A model generated the notes under the pieces. That model was not told where the DNA came from. It did no database searches and saw nothing but the letters and a program-made list of their open reading frames with translations. From Anopheles merus (Eukaryota > Arthropoda > Insecta > Diptera > Culicidae), in NCBI RefSeq assembly GCF_017562075.2, contig NC_054081.1, positions 2,359,294 to 2,423,293 of the forward strand: a stretch of DNA of 64,000 bases, in the 5' to 3' direction. Below, in pieces: positions 1-15,310 of this stretch; position 1 is the first letter of the stretch, and each line of letters opens with the position of its first letter. Both the position numbers and the translations under genes were made by a program.

Positions 1-3000
1 TCGATGCTGCTGATGAACCGTTTTTGTTGTTGTTGATCGTCTTCCTCTTCTCTGACTTGATTCTCGAGGTGCATTCTACTGTGTGCCTGCAGTTTGGTGC
101 CGCTCTTTTTCCTCTGCCGTACATTATCTGCATGCGTTTACTTACGTCGGGGCGTTTTTTTCTTCTTCTTGCAAACCAGACACGGCTGAACCGCCTGTAC
201 AGACAACACCGATCGGTTCTGTTTTTACGACCGATTAATGAGATTACGCCGGTTTGCCGCAATATTTACCAACGGAGGATGCAGATTGGCATGCGCGTGT
301 GAGCAATGGGGGAAAATAAAATCTATAACCCGACCGACCGCCGATCGGGTGGATCAATTAAATGTTACGAGCTGCTTATTAAAAGGGGACGAACGTGGCA
401 GCGGCGGCCAATCGCAAGGATTGCACTATTAAAAGTTAGTACGCACGGCGCAGGAAAGTTCAGTTGCGCACGGTTCCTGCCAGCCGATGGATCGTGTGCG
501 CAAGGCAATCGAATTAATCGCGCTCGCGGTGGAACAATAGTTTCGCCTTTGTCGTTCCGGGGGGGGACAGTTTTACGCAAGAAATCAGTGCCATCCAGTG
601 AAGCGATTATGCGTGGTGGGTTCTGTGATAGGTGTGATCGAATACAGCGCGCAGGTACGCCCCGCCGTTAGGGAAACTGCACCAGTGGCGTGCGGTTTTC
701 CCATCGTACACGTTCAATCAGCAACCAATCAGCCAAAGCGAACGCTCCATCAACCATAGACATCCATCAATCCGCGCAGGGTCCCGTGTGGCCGAGCGCG
801 AGTGCCAAGAATGACAAACAAAAATTGCCGAACCGGTCCCATCGCTCCCGCGAGCGATTGCTCCAGGGCTCGTGGGCAATCACCCTTCGGAGGGAGGTCC
901 ACCGTGTTTGCCCTCTAATTTGTACGACCGGAGCCGAAACGGCAAATAACAGCCCGTCTTTTCTTACCGCCACGTCACCGCTAGCCGATAATTTCTCACG
1001 GGAGTTGTGCTTTTTTTTCCATTGGTGCCAGGACACGGACAGCTTGCTGGGGTGATTATCCTGATTTGAGCTAAAAAAACGGCTTATCTCTTCGTGCGTG
1101 TTAAGGTTCTGTGGAGAGGTTAAGGTGTGTTTTTTTACTCGCCGTTGTTACCTGACAATTAAACCGCTTTCAAGGCAGATGCAATCCTTGGGAAAGTCAT
1201 TAGCGAGAGCGTTCGGGTTCGGCTGGGCCGCTGGTAATGGCATTGATTGCATCTTTAGCTCGTTTTTGCACTACATGTTTTTCCAGGACATTAAAAACAG
1301 ATTGTTGTTAAGCTTACTTCTTGAGCACCAGCAACCAAGGTCTTCGTTCTGGAAAGCTCTCTTAGCCATTTCCAATACAAGAACAGAGCAGTAGTACATT
1401 TTAGCAATTCCTACGGAAGATGTGCAAGAGTTCTTGACATGTGTAATTAGAACTAGGTTAACCTGTTGGTGAAACGTTTTAATTGTTGCATTTTTAGCTG
1501 GAACCTTCAAGGGATTCTCGTGGTAAAGTCTTGGGTCCAAACAACATGACTGTCATAGGTTCAAAGCTTCTTAGACGTCTATAGGCATCACTAACAGCTA
1601 AGTCCATAGCAGTGGCTTAGCTACGCCTTGGCCAATGTTATATGGTTATATGGTTAATAAAGGTAACTTAGAGCATCATTGCAATAAGAAAGTTTTTAGT
1701 CAAGAACCTTAATGTAGCTTGGAGATTTGGAAAAAAAACTGATAAAGGTTCCAGACGGTGACATTTGTTCTATTTCTAGAAAAAGATACTTGAAGTTTAC
1801 TGGGTCATGTTCATTTGTGGGATACATTGGAAAACGATATAAGTTTGAAATCTCTGAGCATTTACCCATATTCGCCCAAACAAAACATTATGAATGAGAA
1901 TTCTCATTTCAAGTACAACGCTAAGGTATCTAATGCTCCAATCTTTGTTTTTCTTTCATTTTCTACAGGTAAGCAGTGAACTCCATCACACCTCTTGCCA
2001 GCTGGGACACACGTCACACTTCTTCACCTGGAACGGGTCAGGTAACGAACCGATCAGAATACAACACATTTTAGATGGTTTCTGCTAAATAGTAGCCGCA
2101 TTAAGTACGCTGCCAACCCAACCACCGGTTACGCCATCGGACATGCACGCACGCACGCAGAAAAAAAAAAACTGGGTCATTCTCGAATGAGAGTAACACG
2201 CGCGAAGCGACGAACCTGTTACCGAGATGGGCCAACGGCAGGTAATGCCAAAGCTGCGCTCGAATCGATTCGCCACCGGAGCTGCTGGGCCGCACTTGTG
2301 GGCTTCCGGTTGTGCTTTTCTTGGTCACCTGTTTTTTTTTTTTCACCACATTACGACCGCTGTCCAACCGCTGTGTGCGCAATGACGAGTGGCAGTTGTC
2401 GTTTGCTGCACTGGAGATTCCGCAGATTCCACCGTGTGCGCGCACAGCACGGCCTGCAGCATGCTCGGTGGCGTGAGAATTGGCGTAACTTGTGAAACGT
2501 CGGCGTCCATTTCGTGTTGCCCCACAATATCCACTCCCTCCCTTCCTGCTTGGGTTTGGGGTGATATGTGCGACGAAATGGTACCGCCACGTTGCTCTTG
2601 CGTAGATAAGCTGCGCCGCTTGTCATCGTTGGCGATTTGACGGGCCCGAACTGGTATGAGCAGTGCACGCACTTGCCGGCCGTACGGTGACACATTTTTC
2701 CCATGCTCGGTTACGTAGCGGGGTATGGGAGAGAGAGAGAAAGAGAGAGAGAGAGAAAGATAGAGAGAAAGTGAGATAAAGAAAGATCAAGAAATGTACC
2801 AAGAGTGGTATACAGCGCAGCACCAAAGTGAACTAATGACATCAATTTAAGGTTATGTGCATCTTGCTTTAAAAGAACCACACAAAACATTACGTCACAC
2901 GAAATGAGTGTTAAATGACTTGCTCTGAGTGTTAGTTTTGAATATAAAACAAGTATTTTGACAGGTGTCAGCATCAACAGCTCCCGAGTTCAGAAAGATG

Positions 3001-6000
3001 AAGATTGATATAGCTCTGGTTGCATTCTTGAAGAACTGCGATGAACTACGACGATGCTCTGGCATGCAGATACGTGTATCTGACAAGCGACACTGCTTCT
3101 CAAGAGCTATGGGAACCTCGGACAGCGTGATCAGTTTCCATTCGGCCATCAATGAAGCGTCCTAGATTCTCAGATACCACCGTCCCGGCGAGTGTTCCAA
3201 TTTTCGGAACCTCGAACTATTTCGTAAGAGCGCAGATGATTCTTCCACATCCACATGTGTACCTGAAACCCAATTCCATCTCTTATCCACCCATGCTGAT
3301 GCCTCCCTAGTCGCCTCCGATGCCTTAACCGTTTTAACCACATTGTCTCCGGCGCAGACTGCCCTCCCCAATTGCGACGGACGTCTCGTGTTACTCGCCC
3401 TAATGCGGACGGTAAACTATTTTTCCCATGTTTTCTTTGCGCCTGGCCCATCGCTCCGTCCACCGCGCCGGCTACTGCTCTTTTCTCGCTCTTCTCCTTC
3501 CCCTCCCGCTCGATCGCCAGCTTGGCCGAGCCAATCGATCCAGCGTTCGATTGAGGCTGGCCTGTTGCAACGACAAAAAGAAACGCCCCAGTGGACCCAT
3601 TTCGCTTCCGGGACTGGAGCCAAAGAGTCGTGACTAACCTATTGCACTTCCCCCGTCTCTTCCTTCTTTCTCCTCCTGCTTCATCCCTGGGTACGGTGCC
3701 GGTCGTGGTTGGTCACGGATCGTCACCCCGGCACCACACCCACACCCGGTTGACCTTATGCACGGTGCGCCGGTACACCTTGGGTGCACCACCGCCTCGC
3801 AGCCGGCTTCGGGTGCACTAGATTTCGCGTGCAGGCTGGACGTGGCTGGACCGCGCCAGGTCGGGGACTGGGAAATTTGGGCTTTGAAAATCTTTGGCAA
3901 TTCCGACCTAACATCGGCAATGTGCTCAGGAGAAGAAGAGGAAAAGCCACACAGTTCGAGCGAGTCGTACCGGTTTTGGCTTAGAAAGACCCTTCCGCGC
4001 CCTCTTCCTTTTGGGGCGAAGCGTCTGCTCCGCTCCGGGACAGTCCGCTAATCTCTAACCTTTAAGCAGCCGAGCGTGGGCCCAAGACCTTCGTCTTCGT
4101 GTCCGCCAGAGCGCCACGCAAAACCGAACCGCAAAGAGGGGGTCGGACAGGGTGAGAACGACTGTCATAAATCTCGGCTCACCCTGCCAAGCCGCCCGCG
4201 CGGCCGTATGTCATTTATTTTGCTTTATGTGCGGTTGGCGATTTGTTCGGTCCCGGCGCAAAATGCCGCCGTGCTTACACGCTACAGAAAGGGCAGAGGG
4301 ATAGAGAGGGGAATAAGGGCCTAGCGTGTGTTAGACATTCTAGGATTGCCCATTCTAGGAGCCATCGAGATACTCTTGGGTGATCAGTGAAGCGTCCTGC
4401 CTGGCCGTGGTGCCGATGGAAGGTTAACGAGTGATTATCTGCCGTTGTGCTGAGGGCCGTACCTCGTCCCATGTGTGTTAACTAGGATTGGATGTTGTGG
4501 TCACTGGTTTGAAGAAAACAGGATGATATTAAGCCACTATGAATCGATACTACGCACAATGGTATCCTTCAAACCGTGTTGAGCTTTGTCATTTAATAAA
4601 AAGAAAACAAAAGGTCTAAAATCCATCACATTGCGCTTAGCGTAGAAGCCGAACTGGTGAGCAAAAACCATCCACTTCCCGACACCTTGCAAAATTAATC
4701 ATCACGACACTTGGCGGACTTAAAACATCTGTTTCCGGACTTGGCCTGGGTGAGCAACGGGGGCGCGTTTGACGAAGATTAATTGACCGAATAGATAAAC
4801 ACATACACACACACACACACACATAAAACGGATACCCGTGGCCTTTGCCCAGAATTAAGTTTGTGTCCTGTTTGGAGGAGATTTTGCAAAAACCGTGGAC
4901 AGAATTTATGTTTTTTGCCTCAACACTTCAGAACAATTTTCGGTTCCCGTTCGAGTTCCCACGCCAAGCAGGCGGTTTCCAGTAGCGTCAGGTTTAGCGC
5001 GCACTACCGTGGAATATGTTAACCGTTTTATTGCCCTAGCCACCCTTCTCGTGCAATTACACGAACGTGACGAGTGCACTGGCAACGGGCACGCCGTAAG
5101 GTGCAACCAGGATGATGGTGTGGTTTGTTTCTCTCTGCTGGCGTGACGCTTTATGATGCGGATAAAACCCTTACGATGAGAGTAGCGATGAACTGCCCAG
5201 CCCAGGTGTGTTTGTGTGGGAGTGGGTGGGTGCAGAGGCTCGGTAAGCTGTCATCACGTAACGAGGGAGAACGTATTCTGTTTTACGACCTGGGAAGGAT
5301 ACTTGCTCGCCTAGGTGGAGCTGCGGTAGCAGTAAAAATAATTAACATATGATTCAAATGCGAGACAGCGGTGAGAGAGAGAGAGTGAAGGAAGTGAGTT
5401 AAATCCGTCCCCATCTGTTGAAGGAATGTCTCGATTAGTGGCTTCAGTTGATGGATAATTTTACACCCGTTGACGCTCGAACAAGGCCGAACAGAGACAT
5501 CACTGGTTGTGATTGTAATCATGAACGTATTGCACCGCTGTATCTTTTACCGCCCATGAATGTAACCAGTGGTTATCTCTTCTTTCCATTGCTGCCGTTT
5601 TTTTATGGCCTATTAGCATGTCTCAATCAACGAGCTTATATGACCGTATCGATAAAACGGTGGTCTAGGAGTGAGTAGCACGAGGACAAAATCTCTTTCC
5701 TACCCAAACAACAAAGTGGGCTGTTCTGGATTTATCATTTCTCTTAGCATTGTGCGCATTCTTCTCATGTCATTCAATCACGATCTCTCTCTCTCAAGTT
5801 CGCCCGTCATATTCCGCGCGTTGTGTTTTCTACCTCAAGCAGATACTTCTTCAAGATGACGGTGTGTGAACTCTCCTCCAAACCTGCCTTTACTCGGCTG
5901 CAGTTTCTTTCTACGCGCGTCATTCTTGAGATGGTGTCGTTCTTTCTCAAAGTCTCTCACAGTTCATCAAACGGTCAAGATCACAATCAACGCGGTGCAA

Positions 6001-7893
6001 CAGCAGCCCGCCAGTGTGTGACATTCGGCGATGATGCAGAGTGGAAGGCACACATGATGCACGGGCATATCAAGATGAGAATCGCGCACTCTCAAGTGTG
6101 CGTGGTGTACTTCCGCATCGCATTCAGAACGCTGCTGCACCACTGTATGTTGTCACCTTACGGTGAAACGTGCTCAACCAAATAACAAAAGACAATCAGT
6201 GGTGGGAATCTCGTAGGCCCTCTTGAGAAGGGGACACACGCTTTTCCAGAAGCGTTCAGCTACCGTGGAGTATCTGTCTTTCAAGCTCTGCGCGATGACG
6301 CTGAGCCTTCTTGCACCTGAACTTTCATCGAGCGTGTTGAGACAAAGTAGTGCCTAATGGGATTTAAAAACCACCTGGCCGTCAAGTCCTCCCCAAAGGC
6401 TGATAAGGTCCAGTGACATGTCCGGTGTGATTCCCCCTCCCCCCTTTTTTTCCCGCTTAGTTCCGTCACAGGTTGCTCTTTTGTTTTCTTGCCGGTGCGC
6501 TAAGAGATTGTCAAAACCGGACGGTTAGAGCGTTGGGACAATAAATTCTCCCACCCTAATGGGCGAATCAGGTAGCGCTATCTGCCTGCCTGCCTGTCTC
6601 GCCGGGTGTCTAATCTTTTCGAGCTAATCGAATGGAACGGCGGTGTACCACCGATTCTGAGGGGAAAATCTACTCCAATGTTTGAAAGGTGCTTCAGCGC
6701 AGCAGCTGGTAGCAGCAATTGGATGATGCTTTAAAACCTCGCAAAATGGCACTCCCGTAGGTGGAGAGATGGTATTGTAAAGCGGCTTAAAGATTTCATT
6801 TCGGTTTCATTTTTCAACAGGAAAACGTTTCAAGCTTGTTGCGGTGCGATAAACTCGTGACACTATCGTTTTTTGCTTAATCGCCCATCAGCCGCTCGCT
6901 GACGCGTTGGTTTTGTATTTTCATGGCAAATTAATTTCATTTTCATCTGTAATTAACAACACAGTTAGCTCGGCTTTCACCTGCGCTAATGAAGACGTGC
7001 CCAGGGAAAAACAGTCGCTTTTTCTTGCCAAAAAAAAAAATGAAGACTGTGCGTGTCGAAAACAAATAATAAAACTAGCTTTTCCAACCGGCTCAGGCAG
7101 CTAGCGCTTGCGAATAAAATATCGATAAGCCTGCATGAGGGGTTTCGTAAGCGCCAGGCTCACAAAGAAGGAAGCACACGCGCCAGTAGTTGCACGGATT
7201 TGTTATGCTCACCCTATAACTGACCTCAAAAGGCACAGCCCAGCCCGGCGAAGAACGAGAGAACAGAGAGAATCGTTTAGGCCGGGGCGCTGCTGATGGG
7301 CGCTGAAGATCGAACCGCTGAGTCAAGAAACTCATAAAGAACCTTTTAGGAAACCCTCCCCGCCTAGAAGTACTGGCCTGCAGGGAGCTGGGGCAGGGCA
7401 AAGGTTGATTGACCTCCGCTAATGGGGCGGGGAAGACAGTTGAGTGTTGCGTCTTTGCCGTCGATTGCCATAGAAATGGAAATTTCAACCAAGTTCCTCA
7501 TTTTCGTAGCGCGGAGTGGTATTGGAGTTTTTCCTCCGAAGGCTTTTTTCATATTCTGCTGAAGCAAAGCGACGACACACTGGCAAAGCACACTAAGGGC
7601 TTCCAGGTTGGAGTGCCTCGGCAAAGCGGAAGTAATACATTATCGCTACCTAAAGTGGCCGGCCCAAAAGTGGTGAAGATGTTTCGAAAAACTGCAGCAC
7701 AAACGGGTCGTTTTTGAAAAGGCAGTTGGAGCCTGCCTGCTTAGAATATACATATCCGCAAACACAGCACCGCTCAGCTCCCTGTTCACCTTCCAGGTCA
7801 GCCCGTCGCCTCGGCGATGAATGTTGCCAATATCAAAACCAAAAGCTGCTCCCGGTGGGGCGAGTGAATGTTTTTGAAAAATTATGCATAAGC

Positions 7894-7895
<2 letters not shown>

Positions 7896-7924
<29 letters not shown>

Positions 7925-7925
7925 G
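7896..7925. repeat. AGC/CAG trinucleotide microsatellite
   Basis: About ten AGC units in a row in non-coding sequence. Both strands have an open frame through it (Ser or Leu runs), but neither frame has other coding support. Confidence 0.85.
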
Positions 7926-9321
7926 TGTTGAGCCGCTCCCGATTAACCCCTCACAGCCTGGGGCGATGATTTGCCTTGGAGTTGTTTTGTTCTTCTGTTT
8001 GGATTTGCTCCATGCGTTCAGTGTTGTACCAGCCTGCACGGGGAGTCGCTTTTGACGGACAGCTACTTATGGCAGAGAACGCTTAACGCTTCCCTAAATG
8101 CTAATTTCAGCCCAACAGGCTTCAGCTGGAGCCTTGTCTGTACGACCTGTGAAGATGCGCTTTAAACATATCCCTTTCAACAGCCTCTTTGCTTGCTGGG
8201 TGTGTTGCAAAATGGTTGATTAGGAGTGGTTAGTTTACAAAGTTATTTCGACTGCAGAACTAGTTATGGTTACGGTTACGAAGACTCTTTTCAAAGCCGA
8301 GTTGAAATCAAAACCTCTGACATGTTGCTGCAATCCTTCCTTTCGAGAGCCGGCGTTTGTTGGGGTCTTGTTCATTCAAATCCAGGAAGATAAACTCAGA
8401 CATTCGCAACTGCCAGTTCATCGAACCCGATTGGCTCGGACACACTCCAAAGGTCATTGGGGAATAAAGTCCCGCCTCGCCTACCCGGCGACGACGGCAA
8501 AGAACGAACTCCCCGAGGAGAAGTGCTGTCCACATCAATACACACCATTGATTGAAGCGACAAGAATGCAGGGAATGGTCATGTGTCAATGGCTGCTGCG
8601 GCTTTCCTGAGGTTCTCTGGCGCGGCAAATACTCGCGCACCAACATCTCTCAACCCAGCCGGATGCTGCATGTGTGTGTGCGTCTGTGTGTCTAGAGCCT
8701 CATTAAAATCCCCAACTGGAGAGGCCGCTGGTTGCAGCACAGTCCGAATAGGTCCAATTCCCCCTAGCGCCATCTCGCGCCGATGATTAAAACCCGCTCG
8801 GTTGCGCTCGGCTTTTGGCAAACTCTTTGAGGCATGAACTCTCGCAACTGGATTGGTTTTGAAGTCGGTGATCATTTAACGACAGGAAATTAGGTAGCTC
8901 CCTCTCTCTCCCCGCAACAGGCCTGCGCATGGTTTCGGTTTTTTTTTACTGCTGCTGCGTGGCTGGGTTTTGAGAAGGTTACGTCAGATAGAAAGTTAAT
9001 ATGCGGCCACTATTTGCTCGCTGTCTGTGATTGTAATCGGGTTCGGGCAGCACCTTAATTTGACACATCCCCATCATTGAGCGAGCGGGCCCGGCCGACC
9101 CCGTTGCTCATCATTTTGGAGGGGGAGGGAGCGCCCTCGTTCGATCGGTCAATCGGCACCGCAAATTGCCACTTTGTTCAGCCGCATACACACACACATA
9201 CGGTGCGGTAAGAAATTGAGTGAGCAATTTCGGGCTGGTGACACGGGGTATGCAATTTTCGTGTCATCGGTTGATATTGGGTTGCGAGAGCGCACGCACC
9301 TAACAAGACTGGGAAGCGCAC

Positions 9322-9370
9322 ATAACAAGAACGGGCTTTGGCGGATCAGATCTTGGTAGGTTCTTGTTAT
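9322..9370. repeat. Short inverted repeat
   Basis: ATAACAAGAAC at 9322-9332 is perfectly inverted at 9360-9370, with a 27-nt spacer. It could be a hairpin or the core of an old MITE. No target duplication was recognised. Confidence 0.5.
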
Positions 9371-12300
9371 TACCTGTACCTAACGCATCTTGTTCTTCTT
9401 GATTGAACCATTGAGATCTTAAGTTGGGTTCGTGGAGATCGAATTATTGAAGACTCAACATTCAAATAATCTCAATCAACTCAGGCTTCACTCAAGCTTC
9501 ACCCAGGTTTACCTTAGAGAGACTTCATTGCATAGATGTCTTATAAATGTTTTACAAATAATTCTTTCAGGCTTTAGTTTGTTATTAGGCAAACCATTTC
9601 CTTTCCCGGGCATGATCCAATGGCTGTATCGAACCCAAAACTCACGTCTTCCCACTCAAAGTCGGAACCGAATGTGTCAAAAATTAATCATTTATCATAA
9701 ACAGTGCACCACCACCACCACCACCGCCATCAGCAGCCATCCTATTCTTCTTTTCCCAGCCTACACGCTCGAAGCGCTTGCAGCCTGAAGCTTGGTTCGC
9801 CGAGAGGCCGAGGTCGTGCCTGATGAATTATGCGCCCATATGCTTATGCGGCCGTCACGCGTGCGCGCTCGCGCTCACGTCCATTCCGATCCAATTAGAT
9901 CAAATGCCAGTCCGGTTGAAGCTGCCCCCCTCCCCATGCTGGGGAGCATAAGTGTATGCATAAACACAAACACACACATACACATTCGATTTTGGGAAAA
10001 TATCAAACGTACAGCACCATCAGCTCTGCATTTTCCCTTCCCTGGTCGGCGTGCATTATTCAAACAACGGACGGACCCCGATAAAAGGTCCCGGACGAGG
10101 AAGCGAAAAGGTCGCATTTGGGAGGAAGGCAGTGTGCTGTTGCGCAAACCCCCCCTGCTGCATTTACTCCAAAACCTTGGAACGCGGGACGGAAGCGTTT
10201 TGGGGTGTTTTTTTCGTTTTTCTTCTTCCCTCCTTATTTTTCTCCACTCACCTTGCATCATTATCACGGCGACCTAGGAGCTGTCGACGCGATGCTCCCC
10301 ACTGGCCAGGGCGAACCGATTTGACAAATCGACACCCCGCCTGTCGGACGAACACGGCGGGAGAGCAGTACGAATTAAAAAACTGATTTCAAACAAAGCT
10401 CCTGAAACTCACCGAGCAAAGGGCGAATGTCTCTAAAACGAAGCAACAAGCACCACACATGGGGTGATGGTTTTATCACGCTTCACGGATCGCAACCATT
10501 TCGGGGTGCAACACGCGAAATGTCATCCGATCGGAAATGATTATTATAATAGCGGGACCCCGATCGATGACGGCACCTTTTTGTGGTTTTCGGAGCGCCT
10601 CGGGTCGTTTTACCGTCCTAAGCTAACGGGTGTTGAAACGATGATATGATAACGCCCAACAAACAGCGGGAAATAGTTTATCGGTTTTCGGTTTTTTTAT
10701 TGGGGGTTCGTTGCTTGCTTGCTCGGCGGGAGAGTAAAACTGAGCAGAAGGCGAGCAAATCAAGGGAAAAGGTGACAGCGATTCAAAATGCTTTGCTGAC
10801 TTTTTTGAATGACTGACAATCGATAAAAAAGAGGAAGCGGTTTAGTCATTACAATGTAAATTAAAATTAAAATACCTAAAAACACAAATCTGCATATTGC
10901 ATTGAGTTCAAGCTCAAGCTACAATCGAAGCAAAACATGTTTGAATCCACTACAAAAACAAACGCACGCACTTAAGCCCTTTCCGATGCGTTTTCAAAAC
11001 GCTTGTCTCCCTCACTCCACCCCCATTCCAGCCGTGATCGTGGCGCGGCACTGCTCGCGCGCCAACAATATGGAAATCACTGTCACCTACCATCCCCATC
11101 GTCGTCCGCACACGATCTGGCAGGGCTGCGCAGGGGCGCGATGCTTTTCGCCCACATGCACCCGATACAGTGGCCTTTCGCTTCGGCGTGCCGTTCGGCT
11201 AAGTGGTTTGGCCCAACCGCCCAACGCACCCTGCGGGCGGAGGGCACCCGCCTCGGGGCGAGCGGGTTCGGCAAAGATAAACATTCACCGATGGCGACGG
11301 GGACGGCGACGGCCTCGATCGACCTTCACCTGCGCGTGTTGCTGCTCGGTTCGCTGACGCGTGAGCCTGAACGGTGTTTGCCGAAGGCAGGCGAGGAGCT
11401 AAATTCCAAAATCTCAAGCCCCCACCCCCGGTGGAAGAAGAAAGAATAGAACGGCGAGCGGAATAGAGCGACGAATGGCCATTTTTTTTTTGGCAACACA
11501 CTCTAACGCGTTTGACAAAGTCCCGGGGACACAACAAGGGAAGAGAAAAAACCCGCCTCGCAGTGCCGAAAGGTGGATGAACAGTCTTTCTCGAAGCAAT
11601 GCGGACAAGGATTAGGGCTAGGCAGTGGGATTATTTTGAGCAGCGCTTGATTATCTTCCCATCCTCTTTGGGCGCGAGGAGCGTTTTAATTTTGTTTCCC
11701 AACCAATCAATCTCCCAACTGCTTGCCTGCCGGAGTGTTTGTGCGTGTAGTTTTTTTTGCTTTGTTTATTGCGGTCCTTTCAAACCCTTCATCTAACGGC
11801 TTGCCGTGTGGGGGGACGGTGTGGGGACGGTGTTTACACTCCATTTGTTCACTTCGCTTGACCCTGAAACAATCGAACACAATTACGCATATTTGTCTTC
11901 GGCAATTGCTAGCCACCGTTCGGCTAACAAACTTCCCACCCTTGACCTCCGCAAAGAGGCAGAGCGAGAGTGTGTGTGTGTGTGAGAGAGAAAAAATGTC
12001 TATCTGTGTATGATGTGTGTGATAAAATTTGATTATTGCGTGTTTTTTGTTGTTGTCGTTGTTATGACTCCAGCGAGGCGGCGCAAAAGTATGCGTCTAA
12101 TACTTGCTCAAAAGCAAAACATCCCACCTGCATCGCTATGAAAGCGGGTTTGTTTTTTCTCGCCCCCTTCTCATAATTGCGCTCTATCACCCCCCCCCCC
12201 CCCCCAAACCCCCTCCCAGTGGCTCCAAGTGTGCGGAATTGCTACGGATCGAATCCGTAATTACTCGCATAGCCTGACAGGGCGGCTACTATTATTAAAC

Positions 12301-14615
12301 AGCCGGGTCGTTGTTGGTTCTTATTTATTGTCCCCCCCCCCCTCAAGCCGCCCGAGCACTGCTTGCGGAGATGAAGGGGGGCACCTTAAGATCAAGGTTT
12401 TTACCCTACAGGGTGCTCTCTCATGAATATAAGCGCGTGCGTGTGTGTGTGACAGCGTGTTGTCATCGTTTGTCGAGAGCCGGCTGGCGCCAGGCGATTA
12501 AAGGTGGAAAAATAACGACGCCGCTCGCTATTTTATGCATTCAAATGAGGCTCGGCGTTTCGAAAAGTGCATACAAGCCCAGCTGGAAGTCGGGGGGGAG
12601 GGGGGGGGGAGATGTGTTCGGGTGGGTGGCACTCGGTGGCAGGTAATGTAGATCAGCGTCTTGTGCCGAACGGCGCGTCAAGCGAGTGGCACCGGGCGCT
12701 TTATTAGGGGCTATGCGATGTTTTATTTGTCTTAATTTTATGATCAGTTTTTATGGTCGCATGTCGCGATTGGCCACGTCTAGGCAGTGTACTACGATGG
12801 GAAGAGTTGTTTTGTGCAGCTGTGTGTGTGTTTTGTTTTTGAATAAAACTTTTATTTTAAACGTATTAATAACGTTTATTTGTTCTAGAGGTTTGTTATA
12901 TTCTGTTTGATTCTGTTTTTTTTTTATTTTACTTATTTATATTTCTTTTGCTTAAATATGGATTTCCTTCTCTACATCTGTTTTCTTTTCATTGTCTGTT
13001 TTTGTTTGCTGTTCTTTTAAATTTCGATTTTCTACGTTGTTCTATCAATCTTTTTGTTATTTATTGTCATTTATTCTTTCCAATGTTAATTTTTGAAGTC
13101 CTTTGTTTTACTTTTTTCTCTTTTGTTTTATTATCTGTGTCTCTTGTTTTATTATCTTTATATATTTTTACCATTACTTACATTACTTTCACGTATCTAT
13201 GCGTCTTTTTGGTATTAAAAACATACAAAAAAAAACTGAACAGATCGCACCAAGTCAGACAAAAAGTAACAGTTTTAGAAGAGATCTCAAAATAAAACCA
13301 ACAAGGACGCACATTGAATCTGCTGCAATTACCCTGAAAAAACACAAAAACAACGAACTCCCTTGAGTGGCTTAACTATCATGTGCACCGCTTTCATGAA
13401 CGCCAAGGAAGTGCGAATGAAGTGCACCTTGCTCTCCAGCCTTGGCGCAAGTATGGCTTTGTCCTTCCACACCGATTGCCTCTCAATTGGCCAGTGTGTC
13501 GGCCAAGCTGGCTTATGGTCGAAAATGGTTGCAGCCCCCGAAAAACCACATCGGTCGCAAAGGTCAATCGCGCCATTATCTCGATAGCGAGCGAAAAGAT
13601 GGTGACCGATATTCGGGTGCGACCGCCTGACTGTCTTCCAACGTCACTATCCCCCAGTGCCATGGTGGAATTGCGTGCGGTTTACCATTTGCTCGTGAAT
13701 GCGCTTTGAAACATTCGTTTGCTGTCTTGTGGGGAAATGCTAAAAAAAAAGGGAATAACTACAAACCCTCAAAATAAAACTGTACAATTTAAAGCACGGA
13801 GCAAATCTACATCTAAATCGCTTGGATGGGGGACCGAACCTGGTGTGTTTGTTTTCCGTTTGGGTCATGTTTCGGTGCGCCGCGGCCATTGAAAGTGGGT
13901 TACATTAAGGACCCACGCTCCCGACCTGCACTTCACGCGCCACACTGCACAAGGATGGGTCGGCCGACGGCATGTCCGCCGTGTTTCAGCCGAATCGAGG
14001 TCAGGTCGCAGGATGTAACGATTCGCCGTTTGGGCTGAGCAAGGCGGTGCGCTGTGAAACGAACGACTTCCGCTCGGGCAGAGGTTCTTCCGCATGCCCG
14101 CGGTGCGGTACCGTGTGGGGAGAGGAAAACACACGGTCATTAGGAACGGCCACCCGGGCCACCGAATTTCGGTGCAGCGCTTCGGGAGTCGCTAGTGGGT
14201 CAAGGATTCGATCGTGTTCCGTGCGGTAATAACGCCCGCGCAGACTGAGCGCTCGCTTCTAATGATGGGCAATCGTTCGCTTTTCAATGGTCATTTCCCG
14301 CCCGGTCAGTTTTCGGCGGGGTTTGTTTTATTGATGGTTTCCATTCCGCAGTGAGGGAACCGTGCCACCCGGCGCCTTTCCGGACTAAATTCATTTTCGG
14401 TGGTTTGGTTATTTTTATTTGTTTTTTTTAACTACTTCTGCGGTGTGTTCTTTTCTACAGGAAAATCACTTTGTTCCCATTAAAGTGAAAAAAAAATCCA
14501 GTGGTCAGCTTCTTGCTGGTGTTTATGTGCTCTTAATAAGCCGCATCATGCTTGTCGCAACTCAAGCTCGCTCGACACGGAACTAGGAAGTACAGGCGTC
14601 AAAGCGTCCTTAATC

Positions 14616-14620
<5 letters not shown>

Positions 14621-14680
<60 letters not shown>
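14621..14680. repeat. (GT)30 microsatellite
   Basis: Thirty uninterrupted GT units, the longest pure dinucleotide run in the window. Such runs are usually polymorphic and can adopt Z-form DNA. Confidence 0.97.
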
Positions 14681-14682
<2 letters not shown>

Positions 14683-15310
14683 TACACAGTGGTTTTTTGC
14701 TGTTATGTAAATAATCGGCCGCCTCTATCTCGCACAGCCCGCGGGCCCGAACCTAATGGATCGATTAACGTGATCTTTTAGCTCATTTTGTTCACCCACC
14801 GTGTCCGGCGTAGGTGAGCGCGTGGGTGAGCATAAAAATGTTGTTATTCGCTACAATGTGAGACGTGTCTGTTTTTTTTTTTTTGTTTCCTCTCTTTCGC
14901 CCAGTCACGCTTTGCCTCGGCTGAACTGGGTTAGCCGCTTGCTTCCCCCTTTAAGAACGAAAATTGGAATTAAAAACAAAGCAAAAAAAGCGACACCTTG
15001 CTCGTGCTTGGTGGCGAAAATTCCGCCAACTCATTCTTCCGTGCGGCAAAATTAAACAGCATCATGCTGCAAATATGCGTGGAAAGCGGCGGGGTGAATG
15101 ATAGGTGCTTCTACTGTAATGTTTGTCCGCAAAGCGTGTAAGCGCAGTTTAATTACAAATCTCGCACATGAGTTAATCTTTTGGCCGGTGTGTGTAGTGT
15201 TTTTTTTTTTCTCATTCTCTCTCTCTCTCTCTGATTTTCTCTCTTTTTCTTCGCCAAAGCTAATTACACACGAAAGAGGTGGAAATTAAAACATGAACAC
15301 AATCTCTTTA

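Larger units (their letters stand above)
1..15308. other. Gene-free non-coding stretch
   Basis: I see no supportable gene here. Open frames reach about 160 codons at most, on both strands, with no recognisable domain, no paired splice sites and no codon bias like that of the real exons further right. The stretch holds GA-rich DNA (about 2729-2775), CA/GT runs (4801-4823, 12437-12451), a CAG/AGC run (7896-7925), a CAC run (9709-9725), a C16 tract (12190-12205), a G-rich block (12591-12611), a very T-rich block (about 12840-13210) and a 60-bp GT run. It may be intergenic or intronic sequence of a neighbouring gene; the sequence alone does not decide. Confidence 0.6.
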